The notes beneath the pieces are model-generated. The model ran no database searches, was not told where the DNA came from, and worked only from the letters and a program-made list of their open reading frames with translations. DNA of 32,394 nt from Bdellovibrionota bacterium (GTDB lineage Bacteria > Bdellovibrionota_G > JALEGL01 > DATDPG01), in NCBI GenBank assembly GCA_035292885.1, contig DATDPG010000063.1:1-32394 (forward strand), read 5' to 3'. Below, one piece after another: positions 13,909 through 22,793 of the stretch. A program made the translations under genes and the position numbers. Position 1 is the stretch's first letter. Each line of letters opens with the position of its first letter.

Positions 13909-15615
13909 TTGGATCGGTTTCAACGCGTGGTCTTGGATTTGGTGGCTCCGGTTTTGGGCCGCACACCCGAAGATCTGGAACCCCTGATTGAAATTCCGCC
14001 GGATCTGAACAAAGGGGATCGGGCGCTCCCCTGCTTTCGATTTGCCAAAGAAGAAAAGTGTTCGCCGCAGGAGCTGGCCACCCGCTGGAAAAAAGCGATC
14101 TGTTCGAAACGACTTCCCGAAGAGATTGAAAGAATCGAAGCCGCGGGCGGATACCTAAACTTTTTCATCACGAAAAGAATTCTCACCGCGGAAGTTTTGC
14201 AGGGAATATACGCCAGCCAGGGGAAATACGGATTCGAGAAAAGAAAAAAGCCGCCGGTGGCCGTGATCGAGTTTTCGTCGCCGAACATCGCCAAGCCTTT
14301 CTCCATCGGCCATCTTCGATCCACGAACATCGGCGCGGCCCTCGCCCGGATTTTTGAAGCCCGGGGGTGGCGGGTCATTCGAATGAACCACCTGGGAGAC
14401 TGGGGTACGCAGTTCGGCAAACTGATGGCGGCATACCGCCGATGGGGAAACGCCGAAATGTTGCGCGAAGATGCGATCTTAAACCTCTACAAGCTTTACG
14501 TGCGGTTTCATGAGGAGGAAGTCAGCGACCCCACGCTCATCGAAGAGGCGCGAGACTGGTTTTCCCGCCTGGAGAGCGGCGATGCCGAAGCGAAAGAGCT
14601 TTGGCAGTGGTTTCGCGATCTCACGCTGGCTGAACTCAAGCCTCTCTACGACCGCCTTTCCGTCGAATTCGATTACCTTTGGGGAGAAAGTTTCTACATC
14701 GACAAACTACCCACCGTTCTTAAAGAACTTGAGACGAAGGGTTTGCTGAAGGAAAGCGATGACGCGACGGTGATCGACCTCGAACCTCACGGCCTTCCCA
14801 CCGCGCTGGTCCAGAAAAGTGACGAAAGCTCGCTCTACCTGACGCGAGATTTGGCGGCGGCGATCATCCGGTTTCGTCAGTTTGCGTTTGATCGGATGAT
14901 TTATGTCGTCGGGTCGCCGCAGCGTTTGCATTTTCAGCAAGTGTTCAAGGTGCTCGAGCTTCTCGGGCACGAGTGGGTGAGCCGATGCGAACATGTTCCG
15001 TTCGGCCATATCTCGTTCGGGGATGAAGGGATGTCCACGCGGAAAGGAAATGTCGTCTTCCTCGCCGATGTGCTCGACCGGGCCGAGCAGATGGCTCGAA
15101 AAATCGTCGAGGAGAAAAACCCGAATCTGGAGGAAAAAGAGGCCGTCGCAAAGGATGTAGCGTTGGCCGCCATCCTCTTCGCTGATCTAAGCGCGAAACG
15201 AGTGAAAGATGTCCGGTTTTCGTGGGAGGAGATGTTGTCTTTCGACGGCGAGACCGGGCCCTATCTTCAGTACACATTGGTTCGCACGGAAAGCCTGATT
15301 CGAAAGTACGACCGCCCGATCGACGGAAAAGCGAACACGGATTTGCTGAGCACATCGGAAGAGAGTGCGTTGATCCGCGAACTTTCTCTTTTCCCGGTTG
15401 TGCTTCGGCGCTCGGAGTATGAACGGGAGCCCTTTCTAATCGGCCAACAAATGATTTCACTGGCCCGACAATTCAACCGGTTTTACGCCGCTCATCGAAT
15501 CGTGGACGCCCCGGAGGGGACCAATCACGCGAGAATGCTCCTGGTGTCGGCCGTGCGGGAAGTTCTCATCACGGGTCTCAAGCTTCTTGGAATTCCAACG
15601 CTCAAAAGGATGTAG
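13909..15615 (+). CDS. argS: Arginyl-tRNA synthetase
   Basis: ArgRS charges tRNA-Arg. From the TTG at 13909 the protein has 568 residues, normal for the family. It has an N-terminal additional domain (1-110), the class I HIGH-equivalent in SSPNIAKPFSIGHLRST (132-135), HLGDWGTQFG, and the KMSKS-equivalent MSTRKGN (375-381), then the alpha-helical DALR anticodon-binding domain from about 430 to the end. The FSIGH form, with Ser in place of the first His, is shared with Lactobacillales-type ArgRS as I recall them. The frame is open to 13843, but those 22 residues translate the 35-nt repeat, so I start at the TTG. The acyl-CoA ligase gene starts 11 bp after the stop. Confidence 0.95.
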   Translation: MDRFQRVVLDLVAPVLGRTPEDLEPLIEIPPDLNKGDRALPCFRFAKEEKCSPQELATRWKKAICSKRLPEEIERIEAAGGYLNFFITKRILTAEVLQGIYASQGKYGFEKRKKPPVAVIEFSSPNIAKPFSIGHLRSTNIGAALARIFEARGWRVIRMNHLGDWGTQFGKLMAAYRRWGNAEMLREDAILNLYKLYVRFHEEEVSDPTLIEEARDWFSRLESGDAEAKELWQWFRDLTLAELKPLYDRLSVEFDYLWGESFYIDKLPTVLKELETKGLLKESDDATVIDLEPHGLPTALVQKSDESSLYLTRDLAAAIIRFRQFAFDRMIYVVGSPQRLHFQQVFKVLELLGHEWVSRCEHVPFGHISFGDEGMSTRKGNVVFLADVLDRAEQMARKIVEEKNPNLEEKEAVAKDVALAAILFADLSAKRVKDVRFSWEEMLSFDGETGPYLQYTLVRTESLIRKYDRPIDGKANTDLLSTSEESALIRELSLFPVVLRRSEYEREPFLIGQQMISLARQFNRFYAAHRIVDAPEGTNHARMLLVSAVREVLITGLKLLGIPTLKRM

Positions 15616-15626
15616 CGATCCTTTCA

Positions 15627-17378
15627 ATGAATCTGGGCGAACGATTCTTTCAGACTGTTTCCACCCACGCCGACCGGAAGGCGCTTCGGTGGAAGGAGGA
15701 GAACGGCTGGCGGAGCTGGACCTACGCCGAAATGGGCGATCAGGTTCGAAAATACGCACGAGGTCTCCTGGCGCTCGGACTCTCCAAGGGGGATCGTGTC
15801 GCGATTTTGAGCCGTAACCGACCCGAGTGGGCTGTCGCCGATTTGGGCGCTGTTTCTATCGGTTGTGTGACGGTTCCAATTTATTCCACCAGCACGCCTG
15901 AAACGATTCGCCATATTCTGGATCACAGCGAAAGCCGCATCTTGGTCCTTTCGGCGGGGGACTCCTTCGATTGGTCTCGGTCCAGGCGCGAGCAATTCCC
16001 TCGGCTCGACCATGTGATTTTGCTGGATCCGGCCCCTGGGAACTCAAAAGACCCGGGGATCCGTTCGTTTTCAGACATCATGGGGATGGGACAGGGGGTT
16101 CCGGCCGAGGACGTTGAAAAAGCGATGGATCGCGTCGATGCGAGTGACATTTCGACGTTGATGTACACGTCGGGGACGACGGGAAAGCCGAAAGGGGTCA
16201 TGTTGACGCATCGGAATGTCGAGACCAACGCTTCGTCGATGACCGGTTGTTATCCCGTCGGGCCGAGCGATGTCGTTCTCTCTTCGCTTCCAATGAGTCA
16301 CGCGTTCGAGCGAACCATCGGAATGTACATGATGCTCTTCGCGGGAGCGGAGATCGCCTACGCGGAAAGCTTGGCCACGGTCCCGCAAAATCTATTGGAG
16401 GTTCGGCCGACGATCATGCTTGCGGTTCCCCGAATGCTCGAGAAATTTTACGGCCGAATACACGAAGCCATGGACCAAAAGCCAACGTTGATCCGATGGC
16501 TGTTTAAACGTTCAGTTCGCCACGCGGAGAAATGCAGGTGTCGGACCTTGTGCCCTTGGGTTCGAGGAAGTGATCGGCTCTTTTTTAAGAAAATTCGCGA
16601 GAGAATGGGAGGCCGAATGCGGCTCATCGGTTCAGGAGGAGCCGCGCTCTCCGAGGGAATCGCGAGGTTCTTCGGCGCCGTGGGCCTCAATGTCCTTCAA
16701 GGCTACGGTCTTACGGAAACCTCGCCGGTCATGGCGGCGAACCGCCCGGATCGCAATCGTTTCGGGACGGTCGGGCCGGCGATCCCCGACGTCGATATCA
16801 AGATTGCGGACGACGGCGAGGTCCTGGTGAGGGGTCCGAACGTCATGAAGGGGTATTACAAGGATGCGGGAGCGACAGCGGAAGTGTTCACTCCCGGCGG
16901 TTGGTTCAAGACCGGCGATATCGGCGAGATCGATGCCGACGGATTCTTGCGAATTACGGATCGAAAAAAAGAGATGATCAAGACGTCGGGAGGAAAATAC
17001 ATCGCGCCTCAGCCGATGGAGAATGAACTTAAACTGTCGCCTCTTATAGAGCAGGCCTGCATTGTCGGGGAGGGCCAAAAATACGTGGCGGCGTTGATCG
17101 TTCCCAACTTTTCCCTTTTGGAAACCCGGACACGCGAAGAGGGAATTCAGGCCGCCACGCGGGGTGACCTGGTCGCTAACTCGACCGTGCGCGAGTGGTA
17201 CTCGGACCTAATCAAGAAATTCAACGAGAACCGGGCATCGTATGAAACGATCAAAAGGTTCGAGTTACTCTCCGACGAGTGGACGATTCAAGACGGAGAA
17301 ATAACGCCGACGTTAAAATTGCGCCGAAAGGTCATTGCGGAACGCCACGCGACCGCGATTGAGAATTTATTTCGATAG
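15627..17378 (+). CDS. Long-chain fatty acid-CoA ligase (AMP-forming, FadD15-like)
   Basis: These enzymes activate fatty acids to acyl-CoA through an acyl-adenylate. The 583-residue product contains the phosphate-binding loop TSGTTGKPKG (181-190), YGLTETSPV (360 onward), GWFKTGDIGEIDADG, the hinge DRKKEMIKTSGGKYI, and the C-terminal catalytic lysine region TPTLKLRRK (Lys564). The large insert before YGLTET (about 270-330) is typical of the bacterial very-long-chain/FadD15 subgroup. It follows argS by 11 bp and is probably co-transcribed with it. Confidence 0.93.
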   Translation: MNLGERFFQTVSTHADRKALRWKEENGWRSWTYAEMGDQVRKYARGLLALGLSKGDRVAILSRNRPEWAVADLGAVSIGCVTVPIYSTSTPETIRHILDHSESRILVLSAGDSFDWSRSRREQFPRLDHVILLDPAPGNSKDPGIRSFSDIMGMGQGVPAEDVEKAMDRVDASDISTLMYTSGTTGKPKGVMLTHRNVETNASSMTGCYPVGPSDVVLSSLPMSHAFERTIGMYMMLFAGAEIAYAESLATVPQNLLEVRPTIMLAVPRMLEKFYGRIHEAMDQKPTLIRWLFKRSVRHAEKCRCRTLCPWVRGSDRLFFKKIRERMGGRMRLIGSGGAALSEGIARFFGAVGLNVLQGYGLTETSPVMAANRPDRNRFGTVGPAIPDVDIKIADDGEVLVRGPNVMKGYYKDAGATAEVFTPGGWFKTGDIGEIDADGFLRITDRKKEMIKTSGGKYIAPQPMENELKLSPLIEQACIVGEGQKYVAALIVPNFSLLETRTREEGIQAATRGDLVANSTVREWYSDLIKKFNENRASYETIKRFELLSDEWTIQDGEITPTLKLRRKVIAERHATAIENLFR

Positions 17379-17452
17379 TGATCGTAGAACCGAGAATTTA
17401 CCCATATCGAATCGCGATGCAGTTCGCAGCTGACTCTCTGGCCTAAGAGCGG

Positions 17453-17605
<153 letters not shown>

Positions 17606-17741
17606 TCGCTGCGGCCTAGCTGCGGCGGAAAAAATCCTTCGCTAGGTCAATGGCGCAGTCAGGCGATTGCCAACCTTCCACCGCTCCAGCGAGAGGCACA
17701 GAAATTTATCATTCAGCAGGGGGAGGCGCAACCCTTGGAGA

Positions 17742-18716
17742 TTATAGGTAGAAGTTTCGCGGCCAAGCGTGGGTCTTGAGTTCCGCGAGAAGTGCCGCGG
17801 GCAAGAGTGTTCCATCCGAGGCGGTCACGTTGCTTTCGACATGGGTGACTTTCCGCATTCCGGGAATCACCGTGGACACGACCGGAGTGGAGAGACAAAA
17901 TCGAAGCGCCATTTCCGGCAACGATTTGGCACATTCGCCGACGAGCGGCAGCAGGCGCTGGACATGCTCGTCCACCTGCTTGGGCCGATCCCCCGAAAAA
18001 TAGTCGTTCCGCCAATCTCCGTTGGGGAACGCTACGCCCGGCCGGACCTTTCCGGTGAGTCCCCCTTCGTCGAAGGGGCAGCGCGCGATCACGCCGATGT
18101 TGTACTCTTTGCAAAGGGGAAAGAGGGCGTTCTCCGCCGTCGGATCAAAAATATTGTAGATGACCTGAACTAGATCGGCGAGTTTGTGCTGGGCCACCAA
18201 AATGGCGCTTTCCGGATCGTGGTCGTTCACCGAGACTCCGATGAAGCGAATTTTCCCCTCTTTTTTTAGCTGGCAAAGTTCCTCCATCCAGCCCGGTTCT
18301 TCGAGCCAATGATCTTGCCAAACATGAAGTTGATGAACGTCGATATAATCGGTCCGAAGGTTCTTGAGCGTCGCCTCGGTCGAGGTCCGAATGTAATCCC
18401 GAGGAAACGTCTCGTAGATCTTCACGCCGCACCGAGCCGGCCATTCCCGATTCTTGGGCGGAATTTTCGATGCGACGAGGATTTCGTCTCGCCCCACCTC
18501 GCGGGCGAACTCGCCGAGCAATGTTTCAGAATGTCCGGCACCGTATGCCAGGGCCGTGTCGTAGAAATTAATCCCCAGCTCAAACGCCCGCCGCAAGGCT
18601 TTTCTCGATTCAGCGTCGTCGCCGCCTCGCCACTCCGAGCCGCCCCCCATTCCCCACGTGCCGAACCCGATTTCCGAGGCCTTGAGACCGGTTCGGCCGA
18701 GCGTTCGAAATTGCAT
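17742..18716 (-). CDS. Aldo/keto reductase
   Basis: NADPH-dependent oxidoreductase with a TIM-barrel fold. The 324-residue product begins MQFRTLGRTGLKASEIGFGTW, the standard AKR start. The catalytic tetrad is present: Asp53 and Tyr58 in NFYDTALAYG, Lys84 in LVASKI, and His131 in DVHQLHVW. The cofactor segment STVIPGMRKVTHVESN is near the C-terminus. The substrate is unknown. The open frame runs to 18821 but overlaps the divergent peroxiredoxin gene; the start at 18716 fits the family. Confidence 0.92.
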   Translation of the reverse strand: MQFRTLGRTGLKASEIGFGTWGMGGGSEWRGGDDAESRKALRRAFELGINFYDTALAYGAGHSETLLGEFAREVGRDEILVASKIPPKNREWPARCGVKIYETFPRDYIRTSTEATLKNLRTDYIDVHQLHVWQDHWLEEPGWMEELCQLKKEGKIRFIGVSVNDHDPESAILVAQHKLADLVQVIYNIFDPTAENALFPLCKEYNIGVIARCPFDEGGLTGKVRPGVAFPNGDWRNDYFSGDRPKQVDEHVQRLLPLVGECAKSLPEMALRFCLSTPVVSTVIPGMRKVTHVESNVTASDGTLLPAALLAELKTHAWPRNFYL

Positions 18717-18801
18717 CCACGCGTCATACCAGATTTTCGTTCGAGGGGGGACTCTTGTGCCTCGCGGCGCGATCAGGTAATACCGCGCGCGGGAGGACAT
18801 T

Positions 18802-19263
18802 ATGCTCAAAGAAGGCGACAAAGCACCGGAATTTCAGCTTCAGGACGATTCGGGGAAGGAAGTTTCCCTCAAGGATCTAAAAGGTAAAAAAGTCGTTCTC
18901 TATTTTTATCCGAAAGACGATACGCCGGGATGCACGAAAGAGGCGTGCAGCTTCCGAGACGATTATGCGAAGTACAAGAAAATGAACGCCGTCATTTTCG
19001 GCGTGAGCAAAGACCCGGTCGACTCACATAAAGAATTCAAGACAAAGTATTCACTCCCGTTTCCGCTTCTGGTCGATCCGGACGCGAAACTTGCCCAAGA
19101 TTACGGAGCTTGGGGAGAAAAGAATATGTACGGGAAAAAGAGCATGGGCTTAATCCGCAGCACATACGTGATCGACGAAAACGGGAAGCTCGAAAAGATC
19201 TATCGAAACGTAAAAGTGGACGGGCATTCCGAAGCGATCCTCGGGCATCTGTCGGGCAAATAA
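18802..19263 (+). CDS. bcp: Thiol peroxidase, Bcp/PrxQ family
   Basis: Reduces hydrogen peroxide and organic hydroperoxides in the cytoplasm. The 153-residue product has the thioredoxin-fold start [13 protein letters not shown] and the motif [18 protein letters not shown] with peroxidatic Cys44 and resolving Cys49 five residues on, the atypical two-Cys helix-alpha2 arrangement of PrxQ. Later motifs ([35 protein letters not shown]) are all in place. It is divergent from the aldo/keto reductase gene with 85 bp between starts. Confidence 0.96.
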   Translation: MLKEGDKAPEFQLQDDSGKEVSLKDLKGKKVVLYFYPKDDTPGCTKEACSFRDDYAKYKKMNAVIFGVSKDPVDSHKEFKTKYSLPFPLLVDPDAKLAQDYGAWGEKNMYGKKSMGLIRSTYVIDENGKLEKIYRNVKVDGHSEAILGHLSGK

Positions 19264-19275
19264 GACCGGAAGAAT

Positions 19276-19974
19276 TTACAAGACGATACGGTCGCCGACC
19301 CTATAGTCGACGGGCGCACGGTTCCACTCGAAACGCCGCACCCGATTTCGGCCGACGACGCGAATTTCGTCTCCCTCGATCCATAGCGATGTCTGTTCTT
19401 CGATCCCCAAAACAGTGTTGCTGTTGGCTTTGTGGTATTCGGCGATCCGCTCGTCGCGCGTTTCGCTGTGCGACGCCATCGCCGGGTCGGTTTCGAGGTA
19501 ATGGGGATTGATGCTGAACGGAACGAGGTTGAGCGCTCGGAAATCGGTGAGGCTCACGACGTTCCAGTCATTCGTCGTCAGGATTGTGGGGCCGGCGACG
19601 TTCGCCCCGGCGCTCCAGCCGATGTATGGCATCCCTTTCTTTACGCGATCCCGAATCGCATCCAGCAGGTAGGTCTCTCTCAATTTTTTCAAGAGGCGAT
19701 ACGTGTTTCCCCCTCCAACGAACAGGGCGTCCGAACGCGATAAGACCGGCATCGGGTCTCGGTCCACATTCAGATGTTCGAGCTTGAAAGGCGCGGGGAG
19801 GAGGGCGTCGCAAACCTTCCGAAAATATTCTTCGGGATCGATAAACAGCGCGGCCGATACGAAGGCCGGGCGCTTAGAAGATTTGAGAAACGGAAGAATG
19901 TCGGCCTTGCAGTGTTCCAAATAAGGCCGGCCGGAGTTGCTGATGAGAAGGAGCTTCATAGTTGGGACACTCAT
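19276..19974 (-). CDS. pepE: Dipeptidase E (peptidase family S51)
   Basis: PepE hydrolyses dipeptides with N-terminal Asp. The protein follows E. coli PepE closely: LLLISNSGRPYLEH at the start, FVGGGNTYRLL, nucleophile Ser121 in YIGWSAGANVAGPT, ILTTNDW, and the catalytic His158 in FSINPHYLETD followed by SETRDERIAEY. The product is 232 residues from 19974, or 227 from a second ATG at 19959 (MKLLLISNS), which aligns better with the family start. It is convergent with bcp with a 12-bp gap. Confidence 0.93.
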   Translation of the reverse strand: MSVPTMKLLLISNSGRPYLEHCKADILPFLKSSKRPAFVSAALFIDPEEYFRKVCDALLPAPFKLEHLNVDRDPMPVLSRSDALFVGGGNTYRLLKKLRETYLLDAIRDRVKKGMPYIGWSAGANVAGPTILTTNDWNVVSLTDFRALNLVPFSINPHYLETDPAMASHSETRDERIAEYHKANSNTVLGIEEQTSLWIEGDEIRVVGRNRVRRFEWNRAPVDYRVGDRIVL

Positions 19975-20004
19975 GGCTCATGAACCGGGGTGCGTCAAGT
20001 GGCG

Positions 20005-20397
20005 CTACCAAATCATTTCAATTCCCGTCAGAGTCCTGATTTCCCGGTCCTCCGTAACCAGCGGAACTCCCAGAGACTTCGCCGTGGCGGCGATGACGCG
20101 ATCCGCAGGATCCGCCAAACGGTCTGGAAAGAGGGTGCTTTCAAAGACAATTTCGGGAGTCATGGGATGAATCACGATCCGTGAGCGGGTTACGGCGCTT
20201 TCCAGCCACGAAAGAAAAGATCCCGAAATCTCGATCCTCGCTTTTTTGGAAAGCATCGCGATTTCCAATAAGGAAATGTCCGATATACCCAGTCCCCCTT
20301 TTAAAGCTTGCTTTTCGACTCTCCTTTTTGCAGCTTCGCCCAGCTGAGACGGATTACCGATCATCCAGAGCCAGGTATACGTATCAAGAAGAATCAA
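20005..20397 (-). CDS. PIN-domain toxin, VapC-like
   Basis: VapC toxins are Mg-dependent RNases, usually cutting tRNA or rRNA. The product contains the PIN acidic residues in LLDTYTWLWM (first Asp), ISLLEIAML (Glu) and FPDRLADPADRVIAATA followed by LVTEDREI. I place the start at the TTG at 20397 because it overlaps the antitoxin stop as TTGA and begins the fold directly; an earlier TTG at 20415 adds six residues. This arrangement matches type II modules with the antitoxin first. Confidence 0.85.
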   Translation of the reverse strand: MILLDTYTWLWMIGNPSQLGEAAKRRVEKQALKGGLGISDISLLEIAMLSKKARIEISGSFLSWLESAVTRSRIVIHPMTPEIVFESTLFPDRLADPADRVIAATAKSLGVPLVTEDREIRTLTGIEMIW

Positions 20398-20540
20398 GGC
20401 CGGGCTGCGTCCCAATGATCAGGATCCATCGCCGGGCTCAGGATATCGCCCGTGATGTTGAAGGAGTCTTTCATGCATCCCATAACCGTGGTTCCGGAGA
20501 TTTCGTCGGCGGGGATGTCAAGTGTGGTGCCCCTCGTCAT
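20394..20540 (-). CDS. VapB-like antitoxin (48 aa)
   Basis: A 48-codon ORF, MTRGTTLDIPADEISGTT at the start, ends GDILSPAMDPDHWDAARP. The pattern (short Thr-rich strand, PADE helix, ITGDILSP, acidic D/E-W-D/E-A tail) is that of the small antitoxin commonly upstream of PIN toxins, in which the C-terminal segment wraps the toxin active site. It overlaps the toxin start by 4 nt. No clear ribosome-binding site is visible; a run of A/T lies just upstream. Confidence 0.7.
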   Translation of the reverse strand: MTRGTTLDIPADEISGTTVMGCMKDSFNITGDILSPAMDPDHWDAARP

Positions 20541-20611
20541 CAGAAGTTGGAACCGGGCTGTAACGGAAAAAAAATATTGCCCATTTAAGCCAACCCCCGC
20601 CTACCTTAAAT

Positions 20612-20893
20612 TCAGTCTCGATAGGCCTCTTTTCGATGGTGAACAGCGGTCATAAATATTACGAATGATTTTTCGTCAATTTCGTAAAAGAAGCGCCAAT
20701 CGCCAACTCGATATCGCCATGTCGGTGGTTCCCAGTTCCGAAGTCTTTTTATTTGTGGACCAAAATGAGGTTCTGTCTCCAGCTGAGGGTAAACCGTCTT
20801 ATTGAGTTTTTCGACAATTCTTTGGGAACCTCCCCTCAAAACGTCGTTCAAATTCTTTGTGAAGTTCTCGGTCTCAAAGATCCGATATTTCAA
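20612..20893 (-). CDS. RelE/ParE-superfamily toxin
   Basis: The 93-residue product has the RelE fold pattern: YRIFETENFTKNLNDV, a Leu-rich helix pair, PQIKRLRNW, then WRYRVGDWRFFYEIDEK and a C-terminal strand ending HHRKEAYRD. RelE-type toxins cleave mRNA in the ribosomal A site; ParE-type toxins inhibit gyrase. The basic YRYRVGD-type core with a late HxR/K segment favours RelE. Its ATG overlaps the antitoxin stop (ATGA, 20890-20893). Confidence 0.88.
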   Translation of the reverse strand: MKYRIFETENFTKNLNDVLRGGSQRIVEKLNKTVYPQLETEPHFGPQIKRLRNWEPPTWRYRVGDWRFFYEIDEKSFVIFMTAVHHRKEAYRD

Positions 20894-21132
20894 GCAACAA
20901 AACGTCCCTTCTTCCTCGCAGCATCTTGAGATCCTTTACGAAGTCGTTCGACCAAAGTTTGGTTTCCAAGAATTTCCAACGTTTCGAATTCATCGGAAAA
21001 ATCCGCTTCCTGAACATATCGTTTCAAAGCATATTCAATAAAATTAGCAATTGGTCGATGGTCGAGTTCGGCATGTCTCTTAATAGTGTTGTATGTCTCT
21101 TCATTTACTCTCAACGTGAGGGTTTTGGGCAT
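20890..21132 (-). CDS. Antitoxin for the RelE-like toxin (ribbon-helix-helix type)
   Basis: The 80-residue product begins MPKTLTLRVNEETYNTIKRHAE, a short strand then helices (HRPIANFIEYALKRYV), as in CopG/MetJ-Arc ribbon-helix-helix DNA-binding domains. The acidic C-terminus (ADFSDEFETLEILGN) would bind the toxin. An AGGAAG ribosome-binding site precedes the ATG. Such antitoxins usually autorepress the operon. Codon use is more AT-rich than in the housekeeping region, suggesting acquisition. Confidence 0.82.
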   Translation of the reverse strand: MPKTLTLRVNEETYNTIKRHAELDHRPIANFIEYALKRYVQEADFSDEFETLEILGNQTLVERLRKGSQDAARKKGRFVA

Positions 21133-21160
21133 AAGCTTCCTTTCGATTCACTTCGCTTCA

Positions 21161-21189
21161 ATTATATTCGTTTTACTTCTTTTAGTCTA
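21161..21189 (-). promoter_or_regulatory. Candidate promoter of the RelE-type toxin-antitoxin operon
   Basis: On the minus strand TAGACT (21189-21184, four of six matches to -35) is followed after 17 nt by a perfect TATAAT (21166-21161). Transcription would begin near 21154, about 22 nt before the antitoxin ATG at 21132. The antitoxin probably binds here, but no clean operator palindrome is visible. Confidence 0.5.
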
Positions 21190-21327
21190 GAGTTGTTGGA
21201 ACATCCAATCATCCAAAGAATTCAGCTTCTTACAGAAAAAACCGCCTCAAATACAAGTGTATGGTGGACCCCAAAAACTGGACAGCAACCGACCCTCCAA
21301 CTAGGGGGGTCTTAAGGAGGATCCAGG

Positions 21328-21615
21328 ATGGGGATGAGGAAGAATCACACGAACGAATACAAGGCGAAAGTGGTGCTGGCGGCGTTGAGAGAGGACCGGA
21401 CGATGTCGGAGCTGGCTTCGGAATTTCGGGTACATCCGATTCAGATCGGGTTGTGGAAGAAGGCCGCGACCCATGGATTGGCGCGACTGTTTGAAAAGGG
21501 AAACGGATTTCATGCGAAGGAGGAGGAGCAAAAGGAGCTGATCGAAAAGCTCTACGGGAAGATCGGCGAGGTCGAGGTGGAAAACGACGGGCTTAAAAAA
21601 AAGCTCGGGCTTTGA
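21328..21615 (+). CDS. IS3-family transposase OrfA
   Basis: The 95-residue product has a helix-turn-helix start (MRKNHTNEYKAKVVLAALRE, then TMSELASEFRVHPIQIGLWKK) and a C-terminal leucine-zipper-like helix (EEQKELIEKLYGKIGEVEVENDGLKKKLG). OrfA binds the IS ends and, with OrfB after frameshifting, forms OrfAB transposase. A GGAGGAT ribosome-binding site precedes the ATG. The last three lysine codons contain the frameshift site. Confidence 0.93.
   Translation: MGMRKNHTNEYKAKVVLAALREDRTMSELASEFRVHPIQIGLWKKAATHGLARLFEKGNGFHAKEEEQKELIEKLYGKIGEVEVENDGLKKKLGL
21595..21603 (+). other. Candidate programmed -1 frameshift site
   Basis: Eight A then G ends orfA. Read in the orfA frame, 21597-21603 is A-AAA-AAG, a classic -1 slippery heptamer. 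Slipping leads into the orfB frame (ALSREERWSW), which otherwise starts at TTG 21612 overlapping the orfA TGA. Confidence 0.65.
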
Positions 21616-22493
21616 GCCGGGAGGAGCGATGGAGTTGGATCGACGCGGGAAATGGAGCGCCGAGTTTGACCTGGCAATGCGAGGTGTTGGGATTGGCCCG
21701 GTCGAGCTTCTACTACTGCCCGGCGGCCCCCAGCGCGGAGGATCTGATGTTGATGAATTTGATCGACGCCCAATACACCAAGACGCCGTTTTAAGGGAGC
21801 CGAAAGATGGTGATCTTTTTGCGGACTCAGGGACGCTCGGTCAACCGCAAGCGCGTGCAACGACTGATGCGGCTCATGGGGATTCACGGAATTTGTCCGG
21901 GGCCGAACACGAGCCGGCGTCGGCTGGAGCACGTCGTCTATCCGTATCTTCTTCGGGGCGTCGTGATCGAGCGGCCCAATCAGGTCTGGAGCGCGGACAT
22001 TACGTACATCCGCCTGATGCGTGGCTTTGCCTACCTGGTCGCGATTCTGGACTGGTTTTCCCGCTACGTGCTCTCCTGGAGACTCTCCAACAGCTTGGAG
22101 ACGGCCTTCTGCACGGAGGCCCTCGAAGAGGCCTTGGGGAAGGGATCTCCCGACATTTTCAACACGGATCAGGGGTGTCAGTTCACGAGTCAGGATTTCA
22201 CAGGGCGGTTGAAAAGCCAGGAGATCCAGATCAGCATGGACTCCCGCGGGCGAGCCTTCGACAATATCTTCGTGGAGAGGCTCTGGAGAAGCGTGAAATA
22301 CGAGGATGTTTATCCCAAGGGCTACCAAGCCAGGACCGAAGCGCAGGAGGGACTCAACCAATACTTTCAGTTTTACAACGACGAGAGGTTCCATCAATCC
22401 CTTCAATATCGAACTCCCTCCATGGTTCATTTCGGAGCGAAAAAGATCCTTCGGTGCGTCCATGACGGAAAACGGCTTGCGAGATTGGCGTAG
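21612..22493 (+). pseudogene. IS3-family transposase OrfB, interrupted by in-frame TAA
   Basis: The reading frame encodes an HTH_21-type start (LARSSFYY...), then stops at TAA 21792-21794 after AQYTKTPF, and stays in frame afterwards (GSRKM, VNRKRVQRLMRLMGI). IS3 OrfB proteins have a Tyr-Gly at this point, so a TAC or TAT codon has become TAA. Downstream the DDE catalytic core is intact: Asp in VWSADITYI, Asp in FNTDQGCQF, and Glu in IFVERLWRSVKYEDV. An ATG at 21807 could restart translation but would lack the N-terminal helical domain. The copy is therefore probably inactive unless the stop is read through. Confidence 0.88.
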
Positions 22494-22793
22494 AAACGAC
22501 GATCCGACATTGGGACGACCGAAACATCGGCGTTCTTTTGCCCCGTCGCCCCCTTTATCCACTCTGGACTTATCCACAGCGGGGGCTGTCGTCCCTTTTT
22601 TGAAACAAGAAAGAAAAAAGGAGCAAAAAAGAAAGAAGGAAAAGGAGGGGGGAGATCCTGGGACCTATTGGAGGGTCCCGTCTCTCCCCCTTTTATTATT
22701 GGAAAAAAACAAACAAGTGCTACCCAAACAATTGTCTAGACAATGGGGTCCACCTCAGCTTTGCCGCAATGGATTCTTAAGCGTGCGCGTTTG

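Larger units (their letters stand above)
21263..22754 (+). mobile_element. IS3-family insertion sequence (about 1.49 kb)
   Basis: Terminal inverted repeats begin GGTGGACCCCA at 21263-21273 and, inverted, at 22744-22754; similarity continues imperfectly inward (CT.GACA). The element carries overlapping orfA and orfB in the -1 arrangement typical of IS3. After orfB a 250-bp non-coding tail (22494-22743) contains CTTATCCACAG and a purine-rich stretch but no gene. No matching 3-4 bp direct repeat flanks the element. It separates the toxin-antitoxin genes from the OmpA-family gene, whose stop lies 40 bp outside the right end. Confidence 0.9.

Noticed and set aside
14298-14318. Loss of the first His of the ArgRS HIGH motif (SIGH)
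   Set aside because: The SSPNIAKPFSIGHLRST form is what I recall for a recognised ArgRS subgroup, so it is not evidence of inactivity.
21552-22577. 341-codon minus-strand open frame over the IS3 transposase
   Set aside because: Antisense to a transposase with clear DDE motifs; no independent support.
21259-22758. Target-site duplication for the IS3 element
   Set aside because: The bases outside the two inverted repeats (TAT left, TCA right) do not match, so none can be claimed.
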